Shown here: piece by piece, positions 8,992 to 17,973 of the stretch
Layout: the number at the start of each line of letters is the position of its first letter
Numbering within the stretch: the stretch's first letter is position 1
Assembly (NCBI RefSeq): GCF_003231275.1
Contig: NZ_QKVL01000010.1
Location: 62,001 to 126,000, forward strand
Reading direction: 5' to 3'
DNA length: 64,000 nt
From: Pseudomonas huaxiensis
GTDB lineage: Bacteria; Pseudomonadota; Gammaproteobacteria; Pseudomonadales; Pseudomonadaceae
The notes under the pieces: model-generated
What the model was told of the DNA's origin: nothing
The model's input: the letters and a program-made list of their open reading frames with translations, nothing else
The model's database searches: none
Program-made: the position numbers and the translations under genes

Positions 8992-9612
8992 TTATACCGC
9001 GACCTTATGCTCCTGCAGGCCGGGGCTGCTTACACGATAAATGCCGATTTCCCCTAAAAGATTAGGCCAAAGCCGACCGCCCCATCCGTTGCGGTGACGA
9101 TTGTCCACCGCCAGGCGGTTGAGGACCTGCGCACGGCGTTCACTGCACAGCGCCTCGAAGTCTTCGAAGGTGCAGAAATGGATGTTCGGCGTGTTGTACC
9201 AGGTATACGGCATGAAGTCCGAGACCGGCATGCGACCCTTGGTCGCGAGGTACCAGCGGCAGCGCCAGTGGCCGAAGTTGGGGAAGGTGATGATGCATTG
9301 GCGGCCCACCCGCAGCATTTCGTCGAGGATCCGGTCCGGGTACTCCACGGCCTGCAGGGCCTGGGTCATGACCACCACGTCGAAGCTGTTGCTGGCGAAG
9401 TTGCCCAGGCCCTTGTCGAGGTCCTGTTCGATGACGTTGACGCCCTTGGCCACGCACTGGGCGATGTTGTCGGCGTCGATTTCCAGGCCATAGCCGGCGA
9501 CCTGCTTGGTGTCGCGCAGCGATGCCAGCAGTTCACCGTTACCGCAACCGAGGTCGAGCACGCGGCTGCCGGCGGGGATCCAGTCCTGGATGATTTCCAA
9601 ATCGGCTCTCAT
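8992..9612 (-). CDS. metW: Methionine biosynthesis protein MetW (class I methyltransferase fold)
   Basis: Partner of MetX; required together with it for homoserine acylation in several proteobacteria. The 206 aa carry a SAM-type motif I VLDLGCGNGE at residues 18-27, followed by a short Rossmann methyltransferase fold. It lies 7 bp downstream of metX, so the two are one transcription unit. Whether it methylates anything is unknown; its role with MetX is from family knowledge. Confidence 0.94.
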   Translation of the reverse strand: MRADLEIIQDWIPAGSRVLDLGCGNGELLASLRDTKQVAGYGLEIDADNIAQCVAKGVNVIEQDLDKGLGNFASNSFDVVVMTQALQAVEYPDRILDEMLRVGRQCIITFPNFGHWRCRWYLATKGRMPVSDFMPYTWYNTPNIHFCTFEDFEALCSERRAQVLNRLAVDNRHRNGWGGRLWPNLLGEIGIYRVSSPGLQEHKVAV

Positions 9613-9619
9613 GGATTCC

Positions 9620-10759
9620 TCAGCAGACGATGCGGTTCATGTAGTTGGAGAAACCCTGGATGTAGCGCGGGGTCGGGATCAGGAAGGCGTCGTGGCCGTA
9701 AGGCGAGTCGATATCCAGGTAGCAGACGTTCTTGCGCGCGGCGATCAGGGCGTCGACGATTTCCCGCGAGCGAGCCGGCGAGAAGCGCCAGTCGGTGGTG
9801 AAGGACATCACGCAGTAGTCCGCCGTGACATGGGCCAGGGTCGCGGCCAGGTCGCCGCCGTGGCTGGCGGCCGGGTCGAAGTAGTCCAGCGCCTTGGTCA
9901 TCAGCAGGTAGGTGTTGGCGTCGAAGCGGCCGGAGAATTCCTCGCCCTGGTAGCGCAGGTAGCTTTCGACCTGGAACTCGACACTGTGGAAGTCGTAGTT
10001 GAGCTTGTCGCTCTTCAGCTCGCGGCCGAATTTTTCGCCCATCGAGTCATCGGACAGGTAGGTGATGTGGCCCACCATGCGGGCCAGCATCAGGCCGCGC
10101 TTGGGGATCACGCCCTGGTCCTGGAACGAGCCGCCGTGGAATTCCGGGTCGGTGAGGATGGCCTGGCGTGCCACTTCGTTGAAGGCGATGTTCTGGGCCG
10201 AGAGCTTGGGTGCCGAGGCGATGTCCAGGCAGTGGCGCACGCGGTCCGGGTAGGTGATGGTCCATTGCAGCGCCTGCATGCCGCCGAGGCTGCCGCCCAC
10301 TACCGCCGCCCACTGGTGGATACCCAGTCGGTCGGCCAGCCGGGCCTGGCTGTGCACCCAGTCTTCCACTGTCAGCACCGGGAAATCGGCACCGTAGGGC
10401 TTGCCGGTCGCCGGGTTGGTGCTGCTCGGGCCGGTACTGCCGTTGCAACCGCCGAGGTTGTTCAGGCTGACCACGAAGAAACGGTTGGTATCGATGGGCT
10501 TGCCGGGGCCGATGCAACTGTCCCACCAGCCGGGCTTGCGATCATCGACGCTGTGGTAGCCGGCCGCGTGATGATGACCGGACAGCGCGTGACAGATCAG
10601 CACGGCGTTGCTGGCACTGCTGTTGAGCGTGCCGTAGGTTTCGTAGGTCAGCTCGTAGGAAACCAGGGAGCGACCGCAGGCCAGGGCCAGGGGCTCGTCG
10701 AACTGCGCCAGTTGCGGTGTTACCAGACCGACCGAATCTTCGGGAAAGACAGTGGACAT
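9620..10759 (-). CDS. metX: Homoserine O-succinyltransferase (MetX family)
   Basis: First committed step of methionine synthesis. The 379-aa alpha/beta-hydrolase has the nucleophile S157 in GGSLGGM, with the catalytic Asp in the FTTDWRF segment and the His in YGHDAFL near the C-terminus. Although the fold is MetX (classically acetyl-CoA dependent), pseudomonad MetX enzymes are reported to use succinyl-CoA, hence the name; the acyl preference cannot be read reliably here. It is followed by metW after 7 bp and preceded by a 148-bp gap that probably holds its promoter. Confidence 0.95.
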   Translation of the reverse strand: MSTVFPEDSVGLVTPQLAQFDEPLALACGRSLVSYELTYETYGTLNSSASNAVLICHALSGHHHAAGYHSVDDRKPGWWDSCIGPGKPIDTNRFFVVSLNNLGGCNGSTGPSSTNPATGKPYGADFPVLTVEDWVHSQARLADRLGIHQWAAVVGGSLGGMQALQWTITYPDRVRHCLDIASAPKLSAQNIAFNEVARQAILTDPEFHGGSFQDQGVIPKRGLMLARMVGHITYLSDDSMGEKFGRELKSDKLNYDFHSVEFQVESYLRYQGEEFSGRFDANTYLLMTKALDYFDPAASHGGDLAATLAHVTADYCVMSFTTDWRFSPARSREIVDALIAARKNVCYLDIDSPYGHDAFLIPTPRYIQGFSNYMNRIVC

Positions 10760-10855
10760 CGACCCTGCTCACATCTGAATGAGGCGTAAGTCTAAAGACC
10801 ACCGGAGTGGGCGGCAAGCAATGTGCCGGGGGTTGCGGGAATCGATGCCGCGCCC

Positions 10856-10879
10856 GGCGCCACGGGTGTTCGTGGCGCG
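10856..10879. other. GC-rich hairpin between yggT and metX
   Basis: Inverted arms GCGCCACG and CGTGGCGC flank a 6-nt loop in the 148-bp gap just after the yggT stop. No T-run follows on either strand, so it is not a classical intrinsic terminator; it may be a 3' stabilising or attenuating structure. Nothing else is recognisable in the gap. Confidence 0.4.
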
Positions 10880-10907
10880 GGCCTGGCGGGTGTCGCTGGC
10901 GCTGCGA

Positions 10908-11498
10908 TCAGACCAGCCGACGCAGCACTTCGGGCATGAGGGTCATGGCCGCGAGGTTGTTGATGACCAGCATGTCGAGCAGCTTGAGCGCCATGAACGC
11001 GAGGATCGGCGAGATGTCCAGGCCGCCCAGGTTCGGCAGGATGCGGCGGAACGGGGCGAGGAACGGATCGCAGATCTGGTTGATCAGTTCGGCACCCGGG
11101 TTGTGGCTGCCGGGTGCGACCCAGGACAGGATCACGCTGATGATCAGGGCGTAGAAGAAGATGTTGAGGAACAGTGCGGTGACCCCGATCAGCGACCAGA
11201 TCAGCAACTGCAAGGGGTTGCCGATGGTGCCGTAGAGCAGCATCAGGATCGCGCCCATCAGCGCCATCTGCACGATGATCGCCAGCACCAGCGAAGACAT
11301 GTCCAGGCCGAACAGGCTCGGGATGATCCGGCGCATAGGTTTGAGCAGTGGCTGGGTGGCGCGCACGGCGAACTGGCTGAGCGGGTTGTAGAAGTTCGCG
11401 CGGACCAGTTGCAGGATGAAGCGCAGCATGATGATCAGCAGATAAAGACTGCCGATGGTCTGCAGGATGAAAATTGCAGCGGTACTCAGTCCAATCAT
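10908..11498 (-). CDS. yggT: YggT family integral membrane protein
   Basis: A 196-aa inner-membrane protein made of two repeated YGGT units, each with two membrane segments and the sequence pattern (R)P(I/L)L.P.RR.(I/L)P..GG.D.SP: here PLLKPMRRIIPS and PFLAPFRRILPNLGGLD. Function is unsettled; the family has been linked to osmotic or chloroplast-envelope roles in other organisms. It lies 10 bp after proC in the conserved yggS-proC-yggT order. Confidence 0.93.
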   Translation of the reverse strand: MIGLSTAAIFILQTIGSLYLLIIMLRFILQLVRANFYNPLSQFAVRATQPLLKPMRRIIPSLFGLDMSSLVLAIIVQMALMGAILMLLYGTIGNPLQLLIWSLIGVTALFLNIFFYALIISVILSWVAPGSHNPGAELINQICDPFLAPFRRILPNLGGLDISPILAFMALKLLDMLVINNLAAMTLMPEVLRRLV

Positions 11499-11508
11499 TT
11501 CACGCTCC

Positions 11509-12327
11509 TTAGTTGCCCAGTTGTTCGGCCATTTCCGCCGAACGATGTGCTGCAGCGCCTAGCGCCTTCTCAACCAGTGCTTCGAAACCGTCAGCCTGGA
11601 ACGATTTGATTGCCGCTTCGGTGGTGCCGTTGGGCGAGGTGACCCGGCGGCGCAGTTCGGCTGCGTCGACATCGCTGGATACCGCCATGTGCGCGGCGCC
11701 CAGAGCGGTTTGCAGGGTCAGCCTGGAAGCGGTTTCCCGTGGCAGGCCGAGCTTTTCGCCGGCGGCGGTCATGGCTTCGATCAGCAGGAAGAAGTACGCC
11801 GGGCCACTGCCGGAAACGGCGGTGACCGCGTCCAGTTGTTGCTCGCTGTCCAGCCACAGGGCGATGCCCACCGCCGAGAGCAGTTGCTCGGCTTGCTCGC
11901 GTTGTTCTGCGCTGACGTCAGCGGTGGCATACAGACCGCTTACGCCCTGGCGCAGCAGCGCCGGGGTGTTGGGCATGCAGCGAACGATCGGCTGTGCGCC
12001 GAGCCATTTGTTCATGCTGGCGCAAGTGATGCCGGCGGCGATGGAGACCACCAGTTGCTCAGGCTTCAGGCTTGGCTTCAAGGCTTCGCAGACCGCTTTC
12101 ATGGCCTGCGGCTTGACCGCCAGTACCACCACGTCGGCACCTTGGACGGCGCTGGCGTTGTCTTCGAACAATTCGATGCCGTGTTCGGCGTGGATCTTCG
12201 CCCGTTGTTCGGCACCCGGGTCGCTGGCGCGGATCTGCGCGGCTTCCAGGCCCTGGGCGCGCAGACCGCCGATCAGGCTGGCGGCCATGTTGCCTGCGCC
12301 GATAAAGGCAATACGAGTCTTGCTCAT
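11509..12327 (-). CDS. proC: Pyrroline-5-carboxylate reductase
   Basis: Final step of proline synthesis, NAD(P)H-dependent reduction of P5C. The 272 aa start with the Rossmann motif IAFIGAGNMAASLIGG, contain VVLAVKPQ and RCMPNTPAL, and end with the family signature region AVSGSGPAYFFLLIEAM followed by the SPNGTTEAAI motif. It sits 38 bp after yggS and 10 bp before yggT. Confidence 0.98.
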   Translation of the reverse strand: MSKTRIAFIGAGNMAASLIGGLRAQGLEAAQIRASDPGAEQRAKIHAEHGIELFEDNASAVQGADVVVLAVKPQAMKAVCEALKPSLKPEQLVVSIAAGITCASMNKWLGAQPIVRCMPNTPALLRQGVSGLYATADVSAEQREQAEQLLSAVGIALWLDSEQQLDAVTAVSGSGPAYFFLLIEAMTAAGEKLGLPRETASRLTLQTALGAAHMAVSSDVDAAELRRRVTSPNGTTEAAIKSFQADGFEALVEKALGAAAHRSAEMAEQLGN

Positions 12328-12365
12328 GTCAGGTCCTTGGTAGAAGAAGGTGAAAAATGCATGGA

Positions 12366-13052
12366 TCAGGCCTTGCCATAGTCGCGGGCACCGAACAGCG
12401 CGGTGCCGATACGGACCCAGGTTGCGCCTTGGGCGATGGCGCTTTCCAGGTCGTGGCTCATGCCCATGGACAGGGTATCGAGGCCCAGCCCGAGGCTGTC
12501 TTGAAGCTCCCGAACACGGGCGAAGGCGGCGTCTTGTGCGGCGCGGTCGTCGGTGGGTTCGGGAATGGCCATCAGGCCGCGCAGGCGCAGGTTCGGCAGC
12601 GCGGCGACGGCGGCGGCCAGGGCCGGCAGTTCTTCGGGGGTGCAGCCGGACTTGCTGTCTTCACCGCTGACGTTGACCTGCAGGCACAGGTTCAGCGGCG
12701 CCAGGTTGGTCGGGCGTTGTTCCGAGAGTCGTTGTGCGATTTTCAGTCGATCCACCGAGTGTACCCAGTCGAAATGTTCGGCAATGGCGCGCGTCTTGTT
12801 CGACTGAATGGGGCCGATGAAGTGCCAGGTCAAGGGCAGGTCGGTCAATTCTTCCTGTTTGCCGAGTGCTTCCTGAAGGTAATTCTCGCCGACATCGCGC
12901 ACGCCGGCGGCGAAGGCTTCACGCACGGCTTCGGCGGGTTTGGTCTTGCTCACGGCCAGCAACTGGATGCTCGCTGGGTCGCGTCCGCAAGCCGCAGCGG
13001 CGGCCTGGATGCGTCCGGCAAGCGTGGAAAGGTTGTCTGCTATGGTGGACAT
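12366..13052 (-). CDS. yggS: PLP homeostasis protein (YggS/PLPBP family)
   Basis: A pyridoxal-phosphate binding protein without known catalysis that buffers PLP and affects amino-acid pools. The 228 aa form a single TIM barrel; the PLP-binding lysine is K36 in LLAVSKTKP, and GENYLQEA, WHFIGPIQSNK and LSMGMSHDLESA are family signatures. It is the first gene of the yggS-proC-yggT group and is divergent from pilT across 67 bp. Confidence 0.96.
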   Translation of the reverse strand: MSTIADNLSTLAGRIQAAAAACGRDPASIQLLAVSKTKPAEAVREAFAAGVRDVGENYLQEALGKQEELTDLPLTWHFIGPIQSNKTRAIAEHFDWVHSVDRLKIAQRLSEQRPTNLAPLNLCLQVNVSGEDSKSGCTPEELPALAAAVAALPNLRLRGLMAIPEPTDDRAAQDAAFARVRELQDSLGLGLDTLSMGMSHDLESAIAQGATWVRIGTALFGARDYGKA

Positions 13053-13119
13053 GGATTCGATGCCAGCGGGTCATTGGGTCCGGGGCATTCTACCCGCTTG
13101 TCAGTCTTTGGGGAGTCTT

Positions 13120-14160
13120 ATGGAAATGACCGGGCTGTTGGCCCTGGCGCTCAGGGAGGGCGCTTCCGATCTGCATCTGGCGGCTGGCCGGGTGCCGAAT
13201 ATCCGTGTGGATGGGCAGATGCGCCCGCTGGATCTGCCGCCTCTGGAACCGGCGGCGATGCGCGCGCTGCTTGCGCAGATCATGAGTGAACGGCAGCAGC
13301 GCGAGTTCGAGGAGCGCCGCGATCTGGACTTCGCCGTGGCCTTGCCGGACAAACCGCGTTGCCGGGTGAATGTCTTCGAGCAATTGCATGGCGCCGGGGC
13401 AGTCTTGCGCTTGCTGCCGGAGCGGGTGCCGAGCCTGGAGCAACTGGGGTTGGGAGAGGCGTTCAAGCGGTTGGTGGACGTGGAGTCCGGGCTGGTGCTG
13501 GTCACCGGGCCCACCGGGTCGGGCAAGTCCACCACCCTGGCCGCGCTGGTGGAACATCTGAATCGCCAGCGCGCCTTGCACATCCTCACGCTGGAAGACC
13601 CTGTCGAGTTCATCCATGAGCCGCTGCGCAGCCAGGTCAATCAGCGTGAAATCCACCGCCACAGCCTTGGTTTCGCCCAGGCCTTGCGAGCGGCGCTGCG
13701 TCAGGACCCGGATGTCATCATGCTCGGCGAACTGCGCGACCTGGAAACCATCCGTCTGGCCCTGACCGCCGCGGAAACCGGGCATCTGGTGCTGGCGACG
13801 CTGCACACGGCGTCGGCGGTGAAAAGCATCGACCGCATCGTCGATGTCTTCGCCGGCGAGGAAAAGGCGATGGTGCGCAGCTTGCTGGCCGAGTCGTTGC
13901 GGGCGGTGGTGTCGCAAGTGCTGGTGCCGCGCGCGGCAGGCGGGCGGGTCGCCGTGCAGGAGATCCTGGTGGCGACCCCCGCCGTACGCAACCTGATTCG
14001 CGAAGGCAAACAGGCGCAGTTGTATTCAGCAATGCAGACCGGCGCGGGGCAGGGGATGCAAACCTTGGACAGTTGCCTTCAGGGATTGCTGGCGCGGGGG
14101 GATATCAGTGCGCAAAGCGCTCGGGCGAACATGCGTTCACCCTCGGCATCGGCTTTCTAG
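13120..14160 (+). CDS. pilT: Type IV pilus retraction ATPase PilT (divergent homologue)
   Basis: Hexameric ATPase that depolymerises type IV pili. The start is the ATG at 13120, 5 nt after a GGGGAG ribosome site, giving 346 aa. Walker A GPTGSGKST is at 130-138, the Asp box LTLEDPVEF near 157-164, Walker B with the catalytic Glu in MLGELRD (E204), and the His box TGHLVLATLHT at 220-230. Several normally invariant positions differ from P. aeruginosa PilT (for example LGE for VGE), and the C-terminal tail is unlike it. Divergent from yggS, as pilT commonly is in Pseudomonas; the assembly genes pilMNOPQ are at 25751-29374. Confidence 0.9.
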   Translation: MEMTGLLALALREGASDLHLAAGRVPNIRVDGQMRPLDLPPLEPAAMRALLAQIMSERQQREFEERRDLDFAVALPDKPRCRVNVFEQLHGAGAVLRLLPERVPSLEQLGLGEAFKRLVDVESGLVLVTGPTGSGKSTTLAALVEHLNRQRALHILTLEDPVEFIHEPLRSQVNQREIHRHSLGFAQALRAALRQDPDVIMLGELRDLETIRLALTAAETGHLVLATLHTASAVKSIDRIVDVFAGEEKAMVRSLLAESLRAVVSQVLVPRAAGGRVAVQEILVATPAVRNLIREGKQAQLYSAMQTGAGQGMQTLDSCLQGLLARGDISAQSARANMRSPSASAF

Positions 14161-14783
14161 CGCTTGGCCAGGCGCAGTTGCTCTTGCTGTTGCGGCAGCA
14201 CGCGCTTGGCCACCACGTAGCGTTTGTCCCAGTACGGCTTGTTCAGCGTATCGATGGTGACGCGCTTGCCGGTACGCGGGGCATGGATGAAGCGGTCGTT
14301 GCCGAGGTAGATGGCAACATGGTTCACCCGACGGCTTTTGATGTTGAAGAACAGCAGGTCACCGGGCTTTAGGTCGCTGCGATCGACTTTCACGCCGTGG
14401 TCGCCACTGGCCATCGCATTGGAGGTGCGCGGCAGGTCGACGGCGTCGATGTCGTTGAAGGCGTACTTGACCAGGCCGCTGCAATCGAAGCCCTTGCCCG
14501 GGGTGCTGCCGCCCCAGCGATAGGGTGTGCCCAACTGGTTGACGGCGCGGCTGAGCACGTCGCTGCTCTGGCTCGGCGGCATCTGCGCAACCGTCTGCGA
14601 GGCACCGTGGGTGCGGCGCGAGTGCTGGGGATTGCTGGCTACGCTCTTGGTAGAGCGGGTGGCCGTGGAATGGGCGGTCGATCCTGAAAAGCCGGTGGGA
14701 AGACGTTGCTCACGGTTGGTGGCGTGGGCGGCCAGTGGCAATAATAGGCAAATAGTTAGCCATGTCTTGAAAAATGAACGCAT
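14157..14783 (-). CDS. NlpC/P60 family peptidoglycan endopeptidase
   Basis: Predicted secreted cell-wall peptidase cleaving gamma-D-Glu-diaminopimelate type bonds. The 208 aa have a signal peptide (residues 1-21), a low-complexity Ser/Thr linker to about 75, and an NlpC/P60 domain with the catalytic triad visible: C101 in FDCSG, H155 in VNHVAIYLG and H167 in FIHAPRTG. It is convergent with pilT (stops overlap by 4 nt) and divergent from the TM2 gene. Confidence 0.92.
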   Translation of the reverse strand: MRSFFKTWLTICLLLPLAAHATNREQRLPTGFSGSTAHSTATRSTKSVASNPQHSRRTHGASQTVAQMPPSQSSDVLSRAVNQLGTPYRWGGSTPGKGFDCSGLVKYAFNDIDAVDLPRTSNAMASGDHGVKVDRSDLKPGDLLFFNIKSRRVNHVAIYLGNDRFIHAPRTGKRVTIDTLNKPYWDKRYVVAKRVLPQQQEQLRLAKR

Positions 14784-14940
14784 TAGGCAGGGCTCTTGTT
14801 GGTGTAGGCGCGCAACTTTATAACAGCTTTTTGGTCATTTTCTGATCCACTGGTCGTCTCAAAAGTGTCATACGTCGGCTTGATCGGAAAAAGTCACATA
14901 TTTGCTTAGAAAATTTTTCTCTAAACCCGGGAGGCTATGA

Positions 14941-15360
14941 ATGAACGGTTATCAGCAGCAAGGGCGTCCTGACACCCACAGCAAGGTCATTGGTTACCTG
15001 TTGTGGATCTTTGGTTTTCTTGGCGCGCACCGCTTCTATTACGGCAAACCGGTCACGGGGACGATCTGGTTCTGCACCCTTGGCCTGCTGGGTATCGGTT
15101 GGCTGATCGACCTGTTCCTGATCCCGACCATGGACCGCGAAGCAGACCTGCGCTTCCACGCAGGTCCATTGGACTACAGCGTGGCGTGGGTGCTGTTGAC
15201 GTTCCTTGGGGTGTTCGGTGTGCACCGGATGTATCAGGGCAAATGGATCACGGGTGTGATCTACCTGTTCACTGGCGGGTTGTTCCTGGTCGGTGTGCTG
15301 TATGACTTCTGGACCCTGAACACGCAGGTTTCGATGAAGAACGCGCAACAACGGTATTGA
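14941..15360 (+). CDS. TM2 domain membrane protein
   Basis: A 139-aa inner-membrane protein with two copies of the TM2 pattern: HSKVIGYLLWIFGFLGAHR followed by FYYGK, then WVLLTFLGVFGVHRMYQGKW. Each has the G..G.HR.Y.GK motif between paired membrane segments. TM2 domains are found in bacteria and animals and have no firm biochemical role. A GGGAGG ribosome site is 7 nt before the start. The 157-bp gap to the divergent NlpC/P60 gene is AT-rich and presumably holds both promoters. Confidence 0.88.
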   Translation: MNGYQQQGRPDTHSKVIGYLLWIFGFLGAHRFYYGKPVTGTIWFCTLGLLGIGWLIDLFLIPTMDREADLRFHAGPLDYSVAWVLLTFLGVFGVHRMYQGKWITGVIYLFTGGLFLVGVLYDFWTLNTQVSMKNAQQRY

Positions 15361-15442
15361 GCTTCAAGCTATAAGCTGCAAGAAAGAGCCAGCACTGTGT
15401 GCGCCGACTTTTTGCAGCTTACCGCTTGAAATTTGTAGCTGC
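15361..15442. repeat. Intergenic palindromic repeat, AGCTGCAAG family
   Basis: Contains AAGCTGCAAG near its left side and an inverted TTTGCAGCTT near the right, with further GCTTCAAGC/GCTTGAA pieces. The same family occupies the gltB-gltD gap at 37568-37670. It lies between convergent TM2 and FtsN-like genes. Confidence 0.6.
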
Positions 15443-16132
15443 TTACTGGCGAGTCTGGCGTTGCTGCAACAGCAGGTTGTTGAAGCCACTGCCGGCCAAT
15501 TGTTTCTGAGCCACGGTCAATTGTTCACGGTTGCTGAACGGACCGACCAGCACCCGGTACCAGGTCTCTTCCTTGACCGTGCCGGATTCCACTTGCACCG
15601 ACTGACCGAGCAGGATGATCTGCGCGCGCACTTTGTCGGCATCCGCCTGTTTGCGGAACGAGCCCGCCTGCAGATAGAACTGCGTGGTGGCGGCCGGCTT
15701 GATCACGGGCGGCGCCGGGGGCGGAACCTCGCCGTTGAGCGCGGCCTGGGCCCGGGCGGTGTCGATCTTCGCCGCTTCCGCTGGTGTGACCGGCGGTTGC
15801 GCTGGTACCGGCGGCGTTTTCTCGGGCACGGCTTCCGGCGGCACGATCACTTCCGATTCCGGCAGCAGGGTATAGAAGTCGTACTTCGGCTTCACCGGCT
15901 GCTGCGGGCTGGGCGGCGTCTTGTTCGCCTCGGCGACCTTCTCGGCCTTCTGCTGCTCGGGTTTCTCCCGCTTGACCTCATCCCGACCCGGTTCGAGCTT
16001 CATCAGGAACACGATGAAGGCACCGACTGTCAGGCCGATCGCCATCCACAACCAGCCCGGAATCGGCTTTTTCGCTGGTGCCTGGTAGCGGCTGGCGCCG
16101 CGCTTCGGGGCGGGTTTCTTCTTGGCTGCCAA
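15443..16132 (-). CDS. SPOR domain cell-division protein (FtsN-like)
   Basis: Probable FtsN-type divisome protein. The 229 aa have a Lys/Pro-rich cytoplasmic tail, one membrane anchor (about residues 25-45, GWLWMAIGLTVGAFIVF), a Pro/Glu-rich periplasmic linker and a C-terminal SPOR domain (about 150-225) that in this family binds denuded septal glycan. The start is an unusual TTG at 16132, one nucleotide after the argS stop; the next in-frame Met lies inside the membrane helix, so TTG is preferred. The argS-ftsN order is conserved in Pseudomonas. FtsN identity is inferred from layout; sequence outside SPOR is poorly conserved in the family. Confidence 0.85.
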   Translation of the reverse strand: MAAKKKPAPKRGASRYQAPAKKPIPGWLWMAIGLTVGAFIVFLMKLEPGRDEVKREKPEQQKAEKVAEANKTPPSPQQPVKPKYDFYTLLPESEVIVPPEAVPEKTPPVPAQPPVTPAEAAKIDTARAQAALNGEVPPPAPPVIKPAATTQFYLQAGSFRKQADADKVRAQIILLGQSVQVESGTVKEETWYRVLVGPFSNREQLTVAQKQLAGSGFNNLLLQQRQTRQ

Positions 16133-16133
16133 C

Positions 16134-17870
16134 TTACATACGCTCCAGGGTTTCCAGGCCCAGCAGCTCCAGGCCCTGTTTCAGGGTGCGACCGGTCAGT
16201 GCTGCCAGACGCAGGCGGCTCTGTTGTTGTTCCGGGGTTTCAGCGCCGAGGATCGGGCAGTTCTCGTAGAAGCTGGAGAACAGGCCGGCAACGTCGTACA
16301 GGTAGCTGCACAGTACGTGCGGCGTGCCTTTTTCGGCGACGTTGTTGAGGATCTCGGCAAACTGCGCCAGGCGTGCGGCCAGGTCTTGTTCCTGCTGTGC
16401 TTGCAGAACGATCTGACCTTCAACTTCGCTGAAGTCCTTGCCGAGCTTGCGGAAGACACCGGCCACGCGGGTGTAGGCGTACAGCAGGTAAGGCGCGGTG
16501 TTGCCTTCGAAGTTCAGCATCAGGTCGAAGTTGAAGCTGTAGTCGCTGGTGCGGTGTTTGGACAGGTCGGCGTATTTCACGGCGCCGATACCGACCACCT
16601 TGGCGATGGCGCGCAGGTCGTCTTCCGGCAGTTCCGGGTTCTTTTCCTTCACCAGGGTGTAGGCGCGTTCCTTGGCTTCGGTCAGCAGGTCGATCAGCTT
16701 CACCGTGCCGCCGTCGCGGGTCTTGAACGGGCGGCCGTCCGCGCCGTTCATGGTGCCGAAGCCCATGTGCTCGGTCTGCATCGGGTGGCTGATGAAGCCG
16801 GCGCGACGGGCCACTTCGAACACTTGCTGGAAGTGCAGGGCCTGGCGCTGGTCGACGAAGTACAGCGCGCGGTCGGCGTGCAGCACGTTGCTGCGGTAGC
16901 GCACGGCCGCCAGGTCGGTAGTGGCGTAGAGATAGCCGCCATCGGCCTTCTGCACGATCACCGGCAGCGGGTCGCCGTCAGCGGTCTTGAATTCTTCGAG
17001 GAACACGCACTGCGCACCATTGCTTTCGACCAGCAGGCCCTTGGCCTTGAGGTCGCTGACCACGTTGGCGAGGTCGTCGTTATAGGCGCTTTCGCCCATC
17101 ACGTCGGCGGGGGTCAGTTTGACGTTGAGCAGTTCGTAGGTCTTCTGGCAGTGCGACAGCGAGATGTCCTTGAAGCGGGTCCACAGCGTCAGGCACTCGG
17201 CATCACCGGCCTGCAACTTGACCACCAGGCCACGGGCGCGGTCGGCGAAGGCTTCGGACTCGTCGAAACGCTTCTTGGCGGCGCGGTAGAAGTTTTCCAG
17301 GTCCGACAGCTCGTCGCTGGTGATCGGGTTCTCTTCCAGGTAGGCCAGCAGCATGCCGAACTGGGTGCCCCAGTCGCCAACGTGGTTCTGCCGGATCACG
17401 TCGTCGCCGAGGAACTCCAGAACCCGGGCCACGGCGTCGCCGATGATGGTCGAGCGCAGGTGGCCTACGTGCATTTCCTTGGCCAGGTTCGGCGCGGACA
17501 GGTCGATGACCACTTTCTGCTGCGGGCCGGCCTTGTGCACGCCGAGCTTGGCGTCAGCCAGGGCGGCGTCCAGGCGCGAAGCCAGGGCCTGGGTGTTCTG
17601 GAAGAAATTGAGGAAGCCGGGGCCGGCGATCTCGACCTTGCTGATCTGCGGATCGGCAGGCAGCGCGGCGATGAGCTTCTCGGCCAGGTCGCGGGGCTTC
17701 ATGCCGGCCGGTTTGGCCAGCATCATGGCGATGTTGCTGGCGAAATCGCCGTGGGTCTTGTCCCGGGCGTTCTCCACCTGGATCGCCGGCGTCAGCCCTT
17801 CAGGCAGCACACCGTCGAGGGTGAGTTGGGTCAGGGCTTGCTGGATGAGCTGGCGAATGGTGTCTTTCAT
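16134..17870 (-). CDS. argS: Arginyl-tRNA synthetase
   Basis: Class Ia synthetase charging tRNA-Arg. The ATG at 17870 ([13 protein letters not shown]) gives 578 aa; the frame is open for seven further codons upstream but those lack a ribosome site. An N-terminal additional domain (1-110), the HIGH-type motif HVGHLRST after [10 protein letters not shown], and the DALR anticodon-binding domain at the C-terminus are seen. As in many ArgRS the KMSKS loop is not recognisable. It is 103 bp downstream of priA and abuts the FtsN-like gene. Confidence 0.97.
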   Translation of the reverse strand: MKDTIRQLIQQALTQLTLDGVLPEGLTPAIQVENARDKTHGDFASNIAMMLAKPAGMKPRDLAEKLIAALPADPQISKVEIAGPGFLNFFQNTQALASRLDAALADAKLGVHKAGPQQKVVIDLSAPNLAKEMHVGHLRSTIIGDAVARVLEFLGDDVIRQNHVGDWGTQFGMLLAYLEENPITSDELSDLENFYRAAKKRFDESEAFADRARGLVVKLQAGDAECLTLWTRFKDISLSHCQKTYELLNVKLTPADVMGESAYNDDLANVVSDLKAKGLLVESNGAQCVFLEEFKTADGDPLPVIVQKADGGYLYATTDLAAVRYRSNVLHADRALYFVDQRQALHFQQVFEVARRAGFISHPMQTEHMGFGTMNGADGRPFKTRDGGTVKLIDLLTEAKERAYTLVKEKNPELPEDDLRAIAKVVGIGAVKYADLSKHRTSDYSFNFDLMLNFEGNTAPYLLYAYTRVAGVFRKLGKDFSEVEGQIVLQAQQEQDLAARLAQFAEILNNVAEKGTPHVLCSYLYDVAGLFSSFYENCPILGAETPEQQQSRLRLAALTGRTLKQGLELLGLETLERM

Positions 17871-17973
17871 GGGATTCTCTTTCGACCGCAAGCGCGGCGG
17901 CGCTTCGATGCGCAGGTGGAAAAACTGGGCATTATCCGTTGCTGGTGCAAGGTTGCCAACCTTTGGGCCGGCG